A stretch of DNA of 64,000 bases from Ovis canadensis. Lineage: Eukaryota; Chordata; Mammalia; Artiodactyla; Bovidae. Location of the stretch: NCBI RefSeq assembly GCF_042477335.2, contig NC_091256.1, positions 23,092,501 to 23,156,500 on the forward strand, read 5' to 3'. Every line of letters starts with the position of its first letter. Positions within the stretch are counted from its first letter, which is position 1. The notes under the pieces are model-generated. The model had not been told where the DNA came from and did not search any database. It was given only the letters and a program-made list of their open reading frames with translations. Position numbers and translations under genes: made by a program. Positions 10,618-22,009 of the stretch are shown one piece after another.

Positions 10618-12092
10618 ATAAAGCATCACTACGAACAAAGCTAGTGGAGGTGACAGAATTCCAGTGGAGCTCTTTCAAATCCTGAAAGATGATGCTGTGA
10701 AAGTGCTACACTCAATATAACAGCAAATTTGGAAAACTCAGCAGTGGCCACAGGACTGGAAAAGGTCAGTTTTCATTCCAATCCCAAAGAAAGGCAATGC
10801 CAAAGAATGCTCAAACTACCACACCATTGCACTCATCTCACATGCTAGTAAAGTAATGCTCAAAATTCTCCAAGCCGGGCTTCAGCAATACATGAACCAT
10901 GAACTTCCTGTTGTTCAAGCTGGTTTTAGAAAAGGCAGAGGAACCAGAGATCAAATTGCCAACATCCGCTGGATCATGGAAAAAGCAAGAGAGTTCCAGA
11001 AAAACATCTATTTTTGCTTTATTGACTATGCCAAAACCTTTGACTGTGTGGATCACAATAAACTGTGGAAAATTCAGAGATAGATGGGAATACCAGACCA
11101 CCTGACCTGCCTCTTGAGAAACCTATATGCAGGTCAGGAAGCAAGAGTTAGAACTGGACATGGAACAACAGACTGGTTCCAAATAGGGAAAGGAGTACAT
11201 CAAGGCTGTATATTACCCTGCTTATTTAACTTCTATGCAGAGTACATCACGAGAAACACCAGACTGGAAGAAACACAAACTGGAATCAAGATTGCCAGGA
11301 GAAATATCAATAACCTCAGATATGCAGATGACACCACCCTTATGGCAGAAAGTGAAGAGGAACTAAAACGCCTCTTGATGAAAGTGAAAGAGGAGAGTGA
11401 AAAAGTTGGCTTAAAGCTCAACATTCAGAAAACGAAGATCATGGCATCCGGTCCCATCACTTCATGGTAAATAGATGGGGAAACAGTGTCAGACTTTATT
11501 TTTGGGGTCTCCAAAATCACTGCAGATGGTGACTGCAGCCATGAAATTAAAAGATGCTTACTCCTTTGTAGAAAAGTTATGACCAACGTAGATAGCATGT
11601 TCAAAAGCAGAGACATTACTTTGCCGACTAAGGTCTGTCTAGTGAAGGCTATGGTTTTTCCTGTGGTCATGTGTGGATGTGAGAGTTGGACTGTGAAGAA
11701 GGCTGAGCACCACAGAATTGATGCTTTTGAACTGTGGTGTTGAAGAAGACTCTCGAGAGTCCCTTGGACAGCAAGGAGATCCAGCCAGTCCATTCGGAAA
11801 GGAGATCAGCCCTGGGATTTCTTTGGAAGGAATGATGCTAAAGCTGAAACTCCAGTACTTTGGCCACCTCATGGGAAGAGTTGACTCATTGGAAAAGACT
11901 CTGATGCTCGGAGGGATTGGGGGCAGGAGGAGAAAGGGACGACAGAGGATGAGATGGCTGGATGGCATTACTGACTCAATGGATGTGAGTCTGAGTGAAC
12001 TCAGGGAGTTGGTGATGGACACGGAGGCCTGGCGTGCTGCGATTCATGGGTTCGCAGAGCCGGACACAACTGAACGACTGAACTGAACTGAA
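10618..12092 (+). mobile_element. BovB (RTE) LINE, 5'-truncated, includes reverse transcriptase
   Basis: Plus-strand reading frames cover RT motifs: FCFIDYAKTFDCVDHNKLWK (10990-11075), MGIPDHLTCLLRNLYAGQEA, and the catalytic YADD in NNLRYADDTTLMAESEE near 11,310-11,350. The C-terminal region and shared 3' end follow. It is dead: a TAG at 11081-11083 interrupts the WKI..MGIPDH stretch, another stop falls at about 11468, and a frame shift follows near 11,740. Confidence 0.93.
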
Positions 12093-12920
12093 TCCTAGTT
12101 TATTTAATAATTTTATGTGATTCAAACTAATAACTTTACCCTTGCTTAAAGCCAACTGTTTGGGGCTTCCAAGACTTGTCTCTGCAGACAAAGTTGCAGG
12201 TTGCCTCATTTCTTTAGAAGTTTCTTTACCCTCCGTACTCGCTGCCCCAGCCTGTCCCAAGCATCGGATCTGCAGCTGTCTTTGCTTCAGAGAAGGATGA
12301 CACAACACAGGAAGAACAGCACCAAGAAAGTTCAATGCAAATGCTTAAATCAGTTATCAAATATAGAATTTGAGAAGTAGAAACTCTACTACTTCTGTCC
12401 CTGGCTTTAATAAAGATTCTCAGTACCACAAAGGAAAAGTCTGAGTAGCAGCAGGAACCTTCTGTTTTGAGGAGATGAGAGGTAGTTGCTGAGCAGGAGA
12501 TGCACCTTCCTTCCCCAGGCTGACCTTGGAAGGGATAGACAGTTAAAGATGATAGCCACATGCTCTTTTTCTTGGTTAGTGCCATGGAGAAGAGTAAGTA
12601 TGTCACAGTTTTCATGGGACCACATGGTCTGACTCACATTATGGTAATAAATCTCATTCATTTCATAGTAAGTCTAAACTTATTGATAAACAGTAAGTTT
12701 ACTTTGAAAAGAAATGAAACTTTTTTGCACACTTGAATTTGTTGACTGACATAATAGCTACTTGAAAGAATTATGGTTTTGAATTTTTAGATCTTAAATT
12801 CAGTTTTTCTCTATTTATACACTAAATAAAAAATTTTTTTTTTAAAGTAGACATTGTTGCTAAGGGCTGAAGTTTCAATAATTTATAGGAAGAATTATAT
12901 TTATAATGTTTTATTTATGA
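12093..12920. other. Intergenic, unique
   Basis: No gene is supported. Overlapping frames of 119-129 codons at 11976-12615, minus strand, lack any family resemblance, and one runs into the antisense of BovB. Treated as chance. Confidence 0.5.
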
Positions 12921-12924
12921 CCTA

Positions 12925-13230
12925 AGAGTCACCCTGGTGGCTCAGCTGGTAAAGAATCTTCCTGTGATGCCAGAGACCCCAGTTCAATTTCTGGGTTGGG
13001 AAGATCCCCTAGAGAAGGAATAGGCTACTCACTCCAGTATTCTTGGGCTTTTCCGGTGGCTCAGCTGGTAAAGAATCTGCTTGCAATGTGGGAGACCTGC
13101 GTTCAACCCCTGGGTTGGAAAGATTTCCTGGAGAAGGAAACAGTACCCACTCCAGTATTCTGGCCTGGAGAATTCCGTGGATTATACAGGGCTGCAAAGA
13201 GTCAGGCACAGCTGAGCAACTTTCGCTTTC
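12925..13230 (+). mobile_element. Tandem Bov-tA SINE (dimer)
   Basis: Two Bov-tA heads in a row: GTCACCCTGGTGGCTCAGCT at 12928 and TTCCGGTGGCTCAGCTGGTA at about 13050. Each is followed by the AAGAATC, GGAGACC and GATCCCC-type blocks. Only the second unit carries the GGCCTGGAGAATTCC to GAGCAACTTTC tail. Confidence 0.88.
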
Positions 13231-13499
13231 TTTATGAGGTACTTCATGAAGTACTTAGATAAAATATTTCCAAATCACTCTGACTTTATTTAGAAAAATC
13301 AGGCACTATCCTAGGATGTCATATTTATTCACATAGATAAATAGGATCGTCTGTACAATTGACTGTATTTTGTGTATTTTTTGACTTTAATCCCTAATTG
13401 CAACAGTTTATGTTTACAGATTAAAGAAAAATAAGCCCTGGGTATACAAGCTGATGGAAGTGACTATAGTGAATAAAGAGAAAATTAGCAAGAGTTTGG

Positions 13500-13706
13500 A
13501 GCTTCACCTGTGACTCATCAGTAAAGAATCCTCCTGCAATGCAGGAGATGCAGGAGACACAAGTTCCATACCTGGGTGGGGAAGATCCCCTGGAGGAGGA
13601 AATGGCAACCCACTCCAGTATTCTTGCTGGGACAGTGCCATGGACAGAGGAGCCTGGAAGGCTATCGTCCTTGGGGTTGCAGACTCTGATGTGACTGAGC
13701 ACAACA
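13500..13706 (+). mobile_element. Bov-tA SINE
   Basis: A full-length but diverged copy: GTAAAGAATCCTCCTGCAAT, GGAAGATCCCCTGGAGGAGG, CCACTCCAGTATTCTTGCTG and GACAGAGGAGCCTGGAAGGC. It has a duplicated GATGCAGGAGA segment. Confidence 0.88.
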
Positions 13707-13824
13707 TGAGATTTATTTGGGTAAACCTGGGTTAAAGAGTTAATAAATAAATGCTCAAAATAAGCAGTAGTGCTCTTTGACTATGATCCATGAATGACAT
13801 GTGGAAGTTCTTAAGAAGAAAGGT

Positions 13825-13975
13825 TACCAACTTTGGTGTCAGAACGAGATAGATCTTTTCTCTGAGTTGAGTCATCATCCTAGCTGCAAGATTACAAACA
13901 AGTTACTTCACATCACAAAGGCTAGTTTCCTGAGGGAAATTGAGATATTATCAGGATTAATAATAACTGACACAT
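13825..13975 (+). repeat. MIR-like SINE remnant
   Basis: Pattern TGGTGTCAGAACGAGATAGA, ACAAACAAGTTACTTCACAT, then GTTTCCTGAGGGAAA and a TATTATCAGGATTAATAATA end. This follows the MIR order with heavy divergence. Confidence 0.5.
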
Positions 13976-14380
13976 CCCTGCATCCCGGAGATAGGTCCTG
14001 TTTCATCACAGTGAGTGATTCCTGTAATGTCCTGCTGAATTTGGCCTGCTAGTTTTATTGAGAGTTTTTTGAATCTATATTCATCAGGAATGTTGGCCTG
14101 TAGCAAGTAACAATAAAATTTAAAAACTGTAATTCCAATTTGATGGAAAGGGAACATAGAATTAAGAAATAAATGTGTCAGTTTCTGTATACAGTTAGTA
14201 AGGAAGTCTGTCTGGCAAAAGTGATGGAGAGAAAAGAGATATGTCCCATAACAACATTAAGACGGGTGAAAATCATGGTTACAGACCCGCAGATCCGGTA
14301 CACGTCAGGCTTACTCATAGGCGAGCGCTATCGAGGCAGGAAGTAAATGGTCAGATTCGTACCTTATTTGAGCTGACTGG
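13976..14380. other. Intergenic, unique
   Basis: No gene or repeat family recognised. Confidence 0.5.
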
Positions 14381-16260
14381 AAAATAAATAACACATTTGA
14401 ATAAGTCTATATTAAGGGAATTAGATGGAAAGGTCAAAAATCTTCAGAACCCAGTCCCCGCCCCTCTTCACTTATGCTAGCAAACATACATATCCAGCCC
14501 CAGATAATTTTACAGGTAAATTTTACCAAATATGTCATTAACAGATAATCTCAATGCTTAAACTTTTTCAGAGAGTAGAGAATTTGTGCCCTTGTAAGCA
14601 CGTTTTAGAAAACTAAAAACCTCTGTATTGAAGCCCAAGAATGACAACATGAGAAAGGAAAATTGTAGACTCATCTTTCTTATGAATTTATAAGCAGAAT
14701 TCCTAAGATACTAGCAAATCTAATCTAACATTGAGTAAAATAATACCTTAGGATTAAACTGAGTTTGTTTCAGAATGCAAGGAGTTTTTATTTCTATGAA
14801 GTTTATTAGCATATTTTGCCCCATTAATAGATAAAAGCCCTATGATCACTTCAATAAATTTAGGAAAATCATTTGATAAAAATATGCAATGCTCATGTGC
14901 AATAAAAATCCCTAAAGAACTAGTAATATAGAATTTCCTTAATCGTGTGAAAAATTTCTACCAAAACTTAACAGCAAATACCATAGTAAAATGCTTGACG
15001 TATTGTCATAAAAGGTTACTATCACTTTTTCTATTCAACATTTTGTTAGAGGCCATATCTAGTGCAGAAATTAAACATAATTATTAATAATGAAGAGAAA
15101 ATTATTATTTTTTATCATATGGTAGGATTATCTATTTAGAAAATTCAGAGAATGATACAGGGAATTTATTTAACAGTAAAGAAATGTTAAGATTGTTGAA
15201 ATGTAAAATTGACATGTAAAAGTAAACTGCTTTTCTTTAGTGTAAACAACAAGAAAAACTCAAAGCACAACATTTATAATAGTGGCAACAATTATATAGA
15301 ACCTAAGAATAAGTTTAACAAGAAATAGGAAAGAATTTCTAGAGAAAATTTAATATGTTTTGCAAAACAAATAGAGGACTTATGCAAATAAGAAGCTATG
15401 TTGTGTTCATAGGGGAAAGTGCTATAAACATATATATATGTTTTATATATATATAAACTGCCCTCATTTGCCTGTACATTCCATATAATTCCAAACAAAG
15501 TTACACTAGAGCTTTTTCCTTTGAATTTAACAAATTCTTGCCATAAATTCAAATGTAAAAGGAAGGCTCACAAATAGTGATTGTGCTTTCCAAAAAGGTA
15601 GAGAGAACAGATACCTAGATTTACTCTAAAGTTAAAGAAATTTAGAGAATGCAGTATCTGTGCAAATAGAAGAACCAGGACAGAATATTCCCACTCATAT
15701 GGTAAATAAAATGACAGAGGAGGAAATCAGCAGCAAATATAGTCTACTCAATAGGTAGTACTGGTATAATTGATGGTCCTCATGGGAAAAAACTCATAAA
15801 TTTAGACCCCTAACCTCACATTATACACAAAAATATGGGTTAAGACATAAACATTAAATCTCTAATTAAAGCAAAATCAATGGGGACTATTTTTACGACC
15901 TTGTGATAGAGAAAGATCCTTAAAATCTAAAAGTTATAAACATTAAGAGAAAAGATTGAAAACTTTCAATGTTAAAATGAACAACTTTTCCATAGGTTGC
16001 ACAACGATATATACTTGTACGTAAAATTTACATAATATCTAAAATCATGCAAACTAATACACATTATTTATAATTATACTAATAAAATGTAAAGCTATGC
16101 ATGTAGATTATAAACTGAAAAACTAGACAGTGAAGGTGAGGGGATAGGGAACAGATACACAGGGTCTCAACAGTGCAGTGTTGTTTTTAATAAATCAAGT
16201 AAGACAAAATGTTAAAATTTACCAATCTCCCCAGAAGTGGTGGAGCCAAGAGTCTCTGAC
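14381..16260 (+). mobile_element. Ancient L1 LINE, ORF2-derived remnant
   Basis: Degraded plus-strand L1 ORF2: GAAAGGAAAATTGTAGACTC with TCTTATGAATTTATAAGCAG, ACTAGCAAATCTAATCTAAC, TTTCAGAATGCAAGGAGTTT, and ATAAAAGCCCTATGATCACT with TTCAATAAATTTAGGAAAAT follow the L1 RT-region order. No open frame survives. The boundaries are approximate. Confidence 0.65.
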
Positions 16261-16394
16261 ATATTATTACTTATAGTTTCTCTATGCTTGAAATAGTTAA
16301 TAGTAAATTTTCTAAAAGAAAATAAAAATTAAAATAATAATTAAAATAATTAGAAAGTGAAGATAAGGAACGTGGTTGGGGAGGCCTAATGTGA

Positions 16395-16608
16395 GGGCTT
16401 CCCTGGTGGCTCAGAGGGTAAAGTGTCTGCCCGCAATGTGGGAGACCTGGGTTTGATCCCTGGGTCAGGAAGATCCCCTGGCACAGGAAATGACAACCCA
16501 CTCCAGTACTCTTGCCTGGAAAATCCCAAGGACAGAGAAGGCTGGTAGGCTGCAGTCCAGGGGGTCATGAAGAGTCTTACACGGCTGAGCGATTTCACTT
16601 TCACTTTT
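16395..16608 (+). mobile_element. Bov-tA SINE
   Basis: Near full length: GGGCTTCCCTGGTGGCTCAG, GGTTTGATCCCTGGGTCAGG, CTCCAGTACTCTTGCCTGG and CTGAGCGATTTCACTTTCAC. Confidence 0.93.
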
Positions 16609-17550
16609 CAGGACTAGGGCTTTCAGATGTAGAAAGTGGAAGACTGTGAGAAGACTTGATGGAGTCAACCAGAATTAAGAATCTCATGGAACCAGTGAAA
16701 AATACTAAGTAAAGGATGCTAATGGTTCTTTCTTCATTTTACTGAAGTAAATGGAGGAAACATCAGAGCTGATATCACTTCATTCAACAGCTAGAGAAAT
16801 GATGAAACATTTATCCAAGTTTGTGACCATAAATGAATTTAATTTTAAGAACCTAAATTTTATGACCTAAAAGAAAATTCCTGTGCCAGAAATACTGACA
16901 TATATCAAGCCTTTGATTCTGAGTTGGAACAGGGCACCCAGATGTTAGGAACAGAGGTCAAGATAAGGAAGACCGTGTGACTGACAGTAATTTGCAGTAA
17001 TTTGGTGACTCTCAAAAGCCATCTAAATTCTAGCCTTCCTTATATTACCACCTATGGAATTGTGGCAGAGAGAAGTCACACGGTGTGCTGAAGGTCACAG
17101 TAGCTAATTAGCAGCACACTCAGGTCTGTAAATCTGTGACTTGTATCCCAGTAATTTTATGTTAAACAATCCTGCCTCACTTTCCGATATTTTGGGGGTA
17201 TTTACTGATTAAAGTGCATGCATTTATCTTGAATTTGCATGCTTTTATAGTCTATTTCTTTTAAAACTGTGATCGATAGCTGGTATCAAAAACTTTAATT
17301 AAGTAGAATTTTTAAAAAGGTGGCCTTTCTTAATTACAACTCTCCTGAGTATTTCTATCTTTCGTATATATTCTTTCTTCTTCAAATGTGCTGGAATCCT
17401 TAAATGGAAACATCATGTCTGCATTGACGGGGCAAAAAAGGAATGAAAAATTGAACTTAACTGATCAAATTGGAGATTTCTAAATATGCCTGTTAGCCAG
17501 TAGGTGTCGCTACAACCCACTGTAATTAAAAACTGATGTGATAATTTTGG
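16609..17550. other. Intergenic, with a MIR-like stretch at 17060-17180
   Basis: No gene is supported. At 17060-17180 the order TGGCAGAGAGAAGTCACACG, AGGTCACAGTAGCTAATTAG and TCTGTGACTTGTATCCCAGT suggests a worn MIR. Confidence 0.45.
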
Positions 17551-17737
17551 ATCTGCCCACGATACAGGAGACCTGGTTTGATTCCTGGGTCTGAAAGATC
17601 TCCTGGAGAAGGAAATGGCAAGCCACTCCAGAATTCTTGCCTGGGAAATCCCATCGAGAGAGGAGCCTGGAGGGCTACAGTCCATGGGGTTGGCAAAGAA
17701 TGGGACAGGACTGAATGACTAACACTTTCACTTTTCA
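17551..17737 (+). mobile_element. Bov-tA SINE, 5'-truncated
   Basis: It begins within the tRNA-like head (CGATACAGGAGACCTGGTTT) and continues through AGATCTCCTGGAGAAGGAAA and GGAGGGCTACAGTCCATGGG to the ACACTTTCACTTTTCA tail. Confidence 0.92.
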
Positions 17738-18584
17738 TGATAATTTTGTAGAAAATCCAATGGCAACACTTTTCTTGACGCACTAGGTGATATCTTTAGA
17801 GAGCAGGCTGCATAGCTGTTTTTTTTTTTTCCTCCCACCCTCGAAATTCTATGGTTAAGACCTATTTCGCATAGTTATTTTCATAGTCCATGATTATAGT
17901 ATTGAGGCAGATTTCAGTGACCAAAACAGTGCCTTTCATGATGCTAAATAATGACGTCGTTGCACTTGTCATGCACGTGTTATTCCTGAGAGATGGGCCA
18001 AAGGGGTGGCAGGGCTGCGGAGGAGAGGGAAGGTCACTAAGGAGGTTCTGCAGGAGCAGCAGCTTTGGTGCTGAAAGGGCACATCATTGTGTCCCTGTGG
18101 CCAAAAGCCAACTAGGCGTCTATTTTATGCTACACCAGTTTGCAGCGCTACCTTTAACCTCTGTGAAGGCTCGTTTTCTTCAGGTAGAATACTCACTTTT
18201 GGCTGAAAATGAAGGTGTTAAAGAGTTTCAAAATGGATTTATCCATCTATTATTGACTTTTTTTTAGGTTTTTTGTCCCTTGTTTCAAAAAAGAAAGCGA
18301 GGATGGAAAAAGACATTTTGGGTTCTCCTCGATTCTGCCACGGTACTCACTGGTAGATGTTTGTCACTCTGTTTGATTTCTAGGCACTCAGACCCCTTGA
18401 AGATCCCCTACTTTATAAGATAAAGTCCACCTCCCACTTTGTAAATGAAAATTAAATATGTTTCAGACTCCCCGTAGTGAGGACATGGGTACACTCCAGG
18501 GCACCTGCTCGTCAGACGTACCTGCTTGCTGACCGGTGTGAATCAGAAGGGAGTCACATGGAGAAGCAGGGAGCAGTGGAGGCA

Positions 18585-18609
18585 GGGGGTGGGGATGGGG
18601 GGATGGGGG
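18585..18609 (+). other. G-quadruplex-prone tract
   Basis: Four G runs of 5, 4, 6 and 5 separated by loops of 1, 2 and 2 bases. This is a strong plus-strand G-quadruplex match. Confidence 0.7.
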
Positions 18610-19029
18610 TAGCAGCTGTGGTCCATTCTGGGGCAGCAGTGCTGAAGGATCTGGAAGCAGCACTGTGTGCCCGGGGTTTGGAGTGTTGGCAACTGAGGAC
18701 CTGTTCCCCTGGGGTGAGTGCTGATGGCCAGTGTGTGGGGAAGTTCGGCAGCAAGATCTGAAATGGAGTTTCCAACTTCTGGGCCCTGTAGAGCTTCAAA
18801 GAGCTACCCAATAGGCCTCTAAGACATGCATTCCTTTTATGCCTAATTGGGTTCTTGTTTTGTCTCATTTTTGCTTACAACAAAGAATCCTGAGGTATAC
18901 TTCCAAGTTCCAAGGCAGTAAATCGTTGATGCTTACCTTATGATAAAATAAGGCCTATCACCCTTTCTTACCAGATTATCAGAGATCTCCTGCCTGTAAT
19001 GAGATGGATAAAAAAGTGTTAGTGGCAGT

Positions 19030-19030
<1 letters not shown>

Positions 19031-19060
<30 letters not shown>
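19031..19060. repeat. (GT)15 microsatellite
   Basis: An uninterrupted 30-bp GT run, a likely polymorphic marker. Confidence 0.97.
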
Positions 19061-19062
<2 letters not shown>

Positions 19063-19439
19063 ACTGCAGAGAGAGATTTCCACCAGTAGAGGCCAAAGAT
19101 CCAGGTCCCACCTTTGGTACTTAGTCATATTTAAGTTCTGCATCTTCCCTTCATCTTTCAGAACAGCATGCAGGAGTCTGAGCAGGGGGACTGTCACAGT
19201 TCTGTGAAACGGAACACAAATTCCTAAGGAGGACAGCACTGGGCACTTGTCCTGGAACAGTCTCTAAAGTCCCCGGTGCTAAAGGATACGTGATGACCTG
19301 TTCTACACACCCAGTGCACCGAGCCTCTAACCCCTGATTAAAATAGCTCATTCTGTATTCTTTTTGTGATGGTTTCCATGCCCACTGCCTTATTCCTGGA
19401 AGTGTGAATGTTTTCTAGAGCATATTGGTTATGAACTTT

Positions 19440-19700
19440 GGGGTTGACAGACCAGAGTTGAAATCGTAGCACTGGCAACATTTACTAGCTGATCAGGCAT
19501 GATTTCCTTAAGCTTATATAAAAACAGATTTTTAGTTACACAAGTAATGCACAAAATCATTCTCCCTGTGAAAAGCAAGCAATTATAGATAAGGCAGTGC
19601 CTGACCTCCCCTGAGGTAAACATTGTCCCCTTTTTCCTCACCTGCAAAATGGGTGTGAAAAAGCCTGCTCCACAGGCTTACGGTGAGGCTCTCTCACTTG
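19440..19700 (+). repeat. MIR SINE split by an unrecognised segment
   Basis: The left half (AGAGTTGAAATCGTAGCAC with ACATTTACTAGCTG) and right half (TTTCCTCACCTGCAAAATGG with GGCTTACGGTGAGG) form one MIR. About 130 bp of unassigned sequence separates them. Confidence 0.55.
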
Positions 19701-19807
19701 GGAAACGTTAAAATCCCCTTTCTCAGGAAAGCTGTCCCAGTCTTCTGAACTAGGTCAGATACCCTGCCCACTGCACTCCTGACTCTACACGTCTTCATAG
19801 AAGTTTC

Positions 19808-20031
19808 TTCAGTTCAGTTCAGTTCAGGAGCTCAGTCGTGTCCGACTCTTTGAGACCCCATGAATCACAGCACGCCTGGCCTCCCTGTCCATCACCAACT
19901 CCCGGAGTTCATTCAGGCTCACGTTCATCAAGTCAGTGATGCCATCCAGCCATCTCATCCTCTGTCGTCCCCTTCTCCTCCTGCCCCCAATCCCTCCCAG
20001 CATCAGAGTCTTTTCCAATGAGTCAACTCAA
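19808..20031 (-). mobile_element. BovB 3'-end fragment
   Basis: The left end is TTCAGTTCAGTTCAGGAGCT, the reverse of the BovB 3' terminus. On the minus strand the rest reads as the conserved C-terminal end ([27 protein letters not shown]). It is cut off sharply near 20,031. Confidence 0.92.
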
Positions 20032-20162
20032 TTTTCTTAATTACAGCAGAATACTATTTACTGAGCACATCCAGGATTTGGTCTGTGCAAGGCTGATGAC
20101 ACATTCAGAGCTTAGATAACCTTAATTCCAGAGAAAATACAGCAAGGAAAAAGATGCCTTGG

Positions 20163-20308
20163 GTAATTCCCTGGCAGTCCAATGGTTAGAACTTGGTGCT
20201 TTCACTGCTGTGGCCTGAGTTCAAGCTCTGGTCAAGAAACAAAGATTCTTTAAGCCATGCAGCACTGCAAAAACAACAACAACAACAACAACAAAAAAAA
20301 AACCACCT
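20163..20308 (+). mobile_element. CHR-2-type SINE with A-rich tail
   Basis: Cetartiodactyl tRNA-derived SINE: GGTAATTCCCTGGCAGTCCA, TGGTTAGAACTTGGTGCTTT, CACTGCTGTGGCCTGAGTTC and AAGCCATGCAGCACTGC. It ends in an (AAC)n and poly(A) tail at 20268-20300. Confidence 0.8.
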
Positions 20309-20509
20309 TGGCATGCAATATACATATTCCATGCCAAGTGTGTATTTTCGTATCTGTATGTATATTTGTATTCTCATGTCCTCAGCAGTTGAGTGAATAT
20401 GGATTTCAGCCCATTAATTCATGTATTCGAGAAACTGAAATTTCATATCCTCTAACTTAATTTCAAAATCTCTGATTCTTCTGGGACTACCATAGAACTG
20501 TGACCTCAG

Positions 20510-20990
20510 AGCAGAGAGTGTTAAAAGATAAACCAAGGCTTAGTAAAAGTGATAAGAGTTCACTTGAGCAAAAATTGGTTCAAATTGGGCAGCATCTAAT
20601 CTAACAGAAAGGCGCTCCAAGGAACTGAACAAAATGAAAGACTTTTATAGGAAGGAGGGAACAGGAACAAGGAAGTTACACTTGCGGGGTGGGGCGGAAA
20701 GCAGACTGGTTACCTCCAGGGCACCTCCCATTAAGGGATGGCAGGGGTCATCAGACAGACGACGTCACTAGTGCTGATCAGGTGACTCCTGACTGACTGG
20801 TACCAGATTGCATTTCTGGGAGAGCAGCAGGCTACAGTCCATGGGGTCGCAAGAGTCGGACATGACTTAGCGACCAAACCGCCACCGCCGCAAAAGCTAA
20901 TTAAGTCTCGGTTTGGTGACATGGGCTTTGGCATAAACGACTTCATTCTGGGCCCGTTGGCTTGTTTTGAGCAGAAGAGCCCACCTGGTC
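20510..20990. mobile_element. Possible old LTR with a Bov-A2 piece inside
   Basis: The blocks at 20560-20690 and 20890-20985 (TTCATTCTGGGCCCGTTGGC at the right) recall an ERV-L-type LTR common in artiodactyls. A ruminant SINE fragment interrupts them at 20822-20890. I cannot fix the orientation or ends. Confidence 0.35.
20822..20890 (+). mobile_element. Bov-A2 SINE fragment
   Basis: The sequence CAGGCTACAGTCCATGGGGT, then CGCAAGAGTCGGACATGACT, ending in the (CCG)n-like variant of the usual AGC-rich tail. Confidence 0.8.
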
Positions 20991-22009
20991 CTACTTAGGT
21001 CCTCTGTCCCCACACTGCCCTCTGATCCTTGGTGGTCCAGGCACATCGATAACCTAGTCATCTCCAGTCCTGTCGAGTCCTCAGATGGCGCAGGCAGGTT
21101 GCCGCTAAGTTCCGTGCAGCTCTCCGGCTCTTCCCGTGCTCCTCTGAGACTCAGAGACCCTCCTGAAGCTCCATCTGGAGCCCGGCCGCCTAGAGACCCC
21201 GGCAGTTCCCTACTGCTCCTGCGTTATGTGGAGTGTGGGGAGGCCCGGCCACACGCACTTCTTCATCAGACTCAGCGCAGCACATTCCTCAGCACCTGGA
21301 TTCGTGAAAGCACGGGAGAGTGTGTAATATTCCTCCCGCGCCATCAACCCTGCTTGGAAGGTTGAGCCCTTTGTAGTTGGTCGTCATTCTCCCTGAAATG
21401 ATCTTCCCAGAAACAAGCGGAGCTCACCTCTCCACTTCCTTCAGGGCCTGGGGCTGTCTTATCACAGGGAATTTGCCTGAACACACAGGTGAACCTCTCC
21501 GCCACCTTGTTCTGTCTTTAATCACATCACATTTTTATTTTAGCATTTATTGTCAATTGTTTTCCTTTCTGCCTATGTTCTTTTTCTTTCTTCTCCGGCC
21601 CTGTTTCCTGTTCTCTCCCTCTTCCCCCCCCCTCCCCCTTCCCCCCTCCCCCCTCCTCTCCCCTCCTCCTGTGGTTTCTGAATGAGTGTGTAAGGAGAGA
21701 AGCAGGTGACACTGTGTGGGTGGAGAATTGGACTCCGATTATAGGAATTTTATTTGGCTCACAGGTTCCTTCTGACTTCCCAGACAGCTGTGGCAAAATG
21801 ATTTTCTCTGCAATAGATGATGGATTAAAAACTCCATATGATTCAGTGTGTATAAAACTTGTTCTTCCAGCATATCTTCACAGGTATTTTATCAAGAAGT
21901 TTAATACAGCTCTTAGTAATGAAATTTCAATAATGGTCTTTTTCACATATTGCAAAAACTCTAACAGAAAAGATTTGTTTGAGCCTTAACACCTATGGGT
22001 CTCTGATGT
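20991..22009. other. Intergenic, GC-richer block and a C-rich tract
   Basis: Sequence at 21000-21370 is richer in G+C and CpG than its surroundings and has a 132-codon frame (20967-21365) rich in Ser, Arg and Pro, with no family resemblance. A polypyrimidine tract follows at 21585-21672. No gene is supported. Confidence 0.4.
21624..21653 (-). other. G-quadruplex-prone tract in a polypyrimidine run
   Basis: The plus strand has C runs of 9, 5, 6 and 6 separated by 1, 2 and 1 bases, so the minus strand is a very strong G-quadruplex match. It sits in about 85 bp of nearly pure C/T. Confidence 0.8.

Larger units (their letters stand above)
17738..19435. other. Intergenic, unique
   Basis: No gene is supported; the 125-codon frame at 17890-18267 has no recognisable family. 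It contains a G-rich tract at 18585-18609 and a pure (GT)15 at 19031-19060. Confidence 0.5.

Noticed and set aside
17890..18267. A 125-codon plus-strand open frame
   Set aside because: No domain, signal or family resemblance and no splice context; chance is likely in 64 kb.
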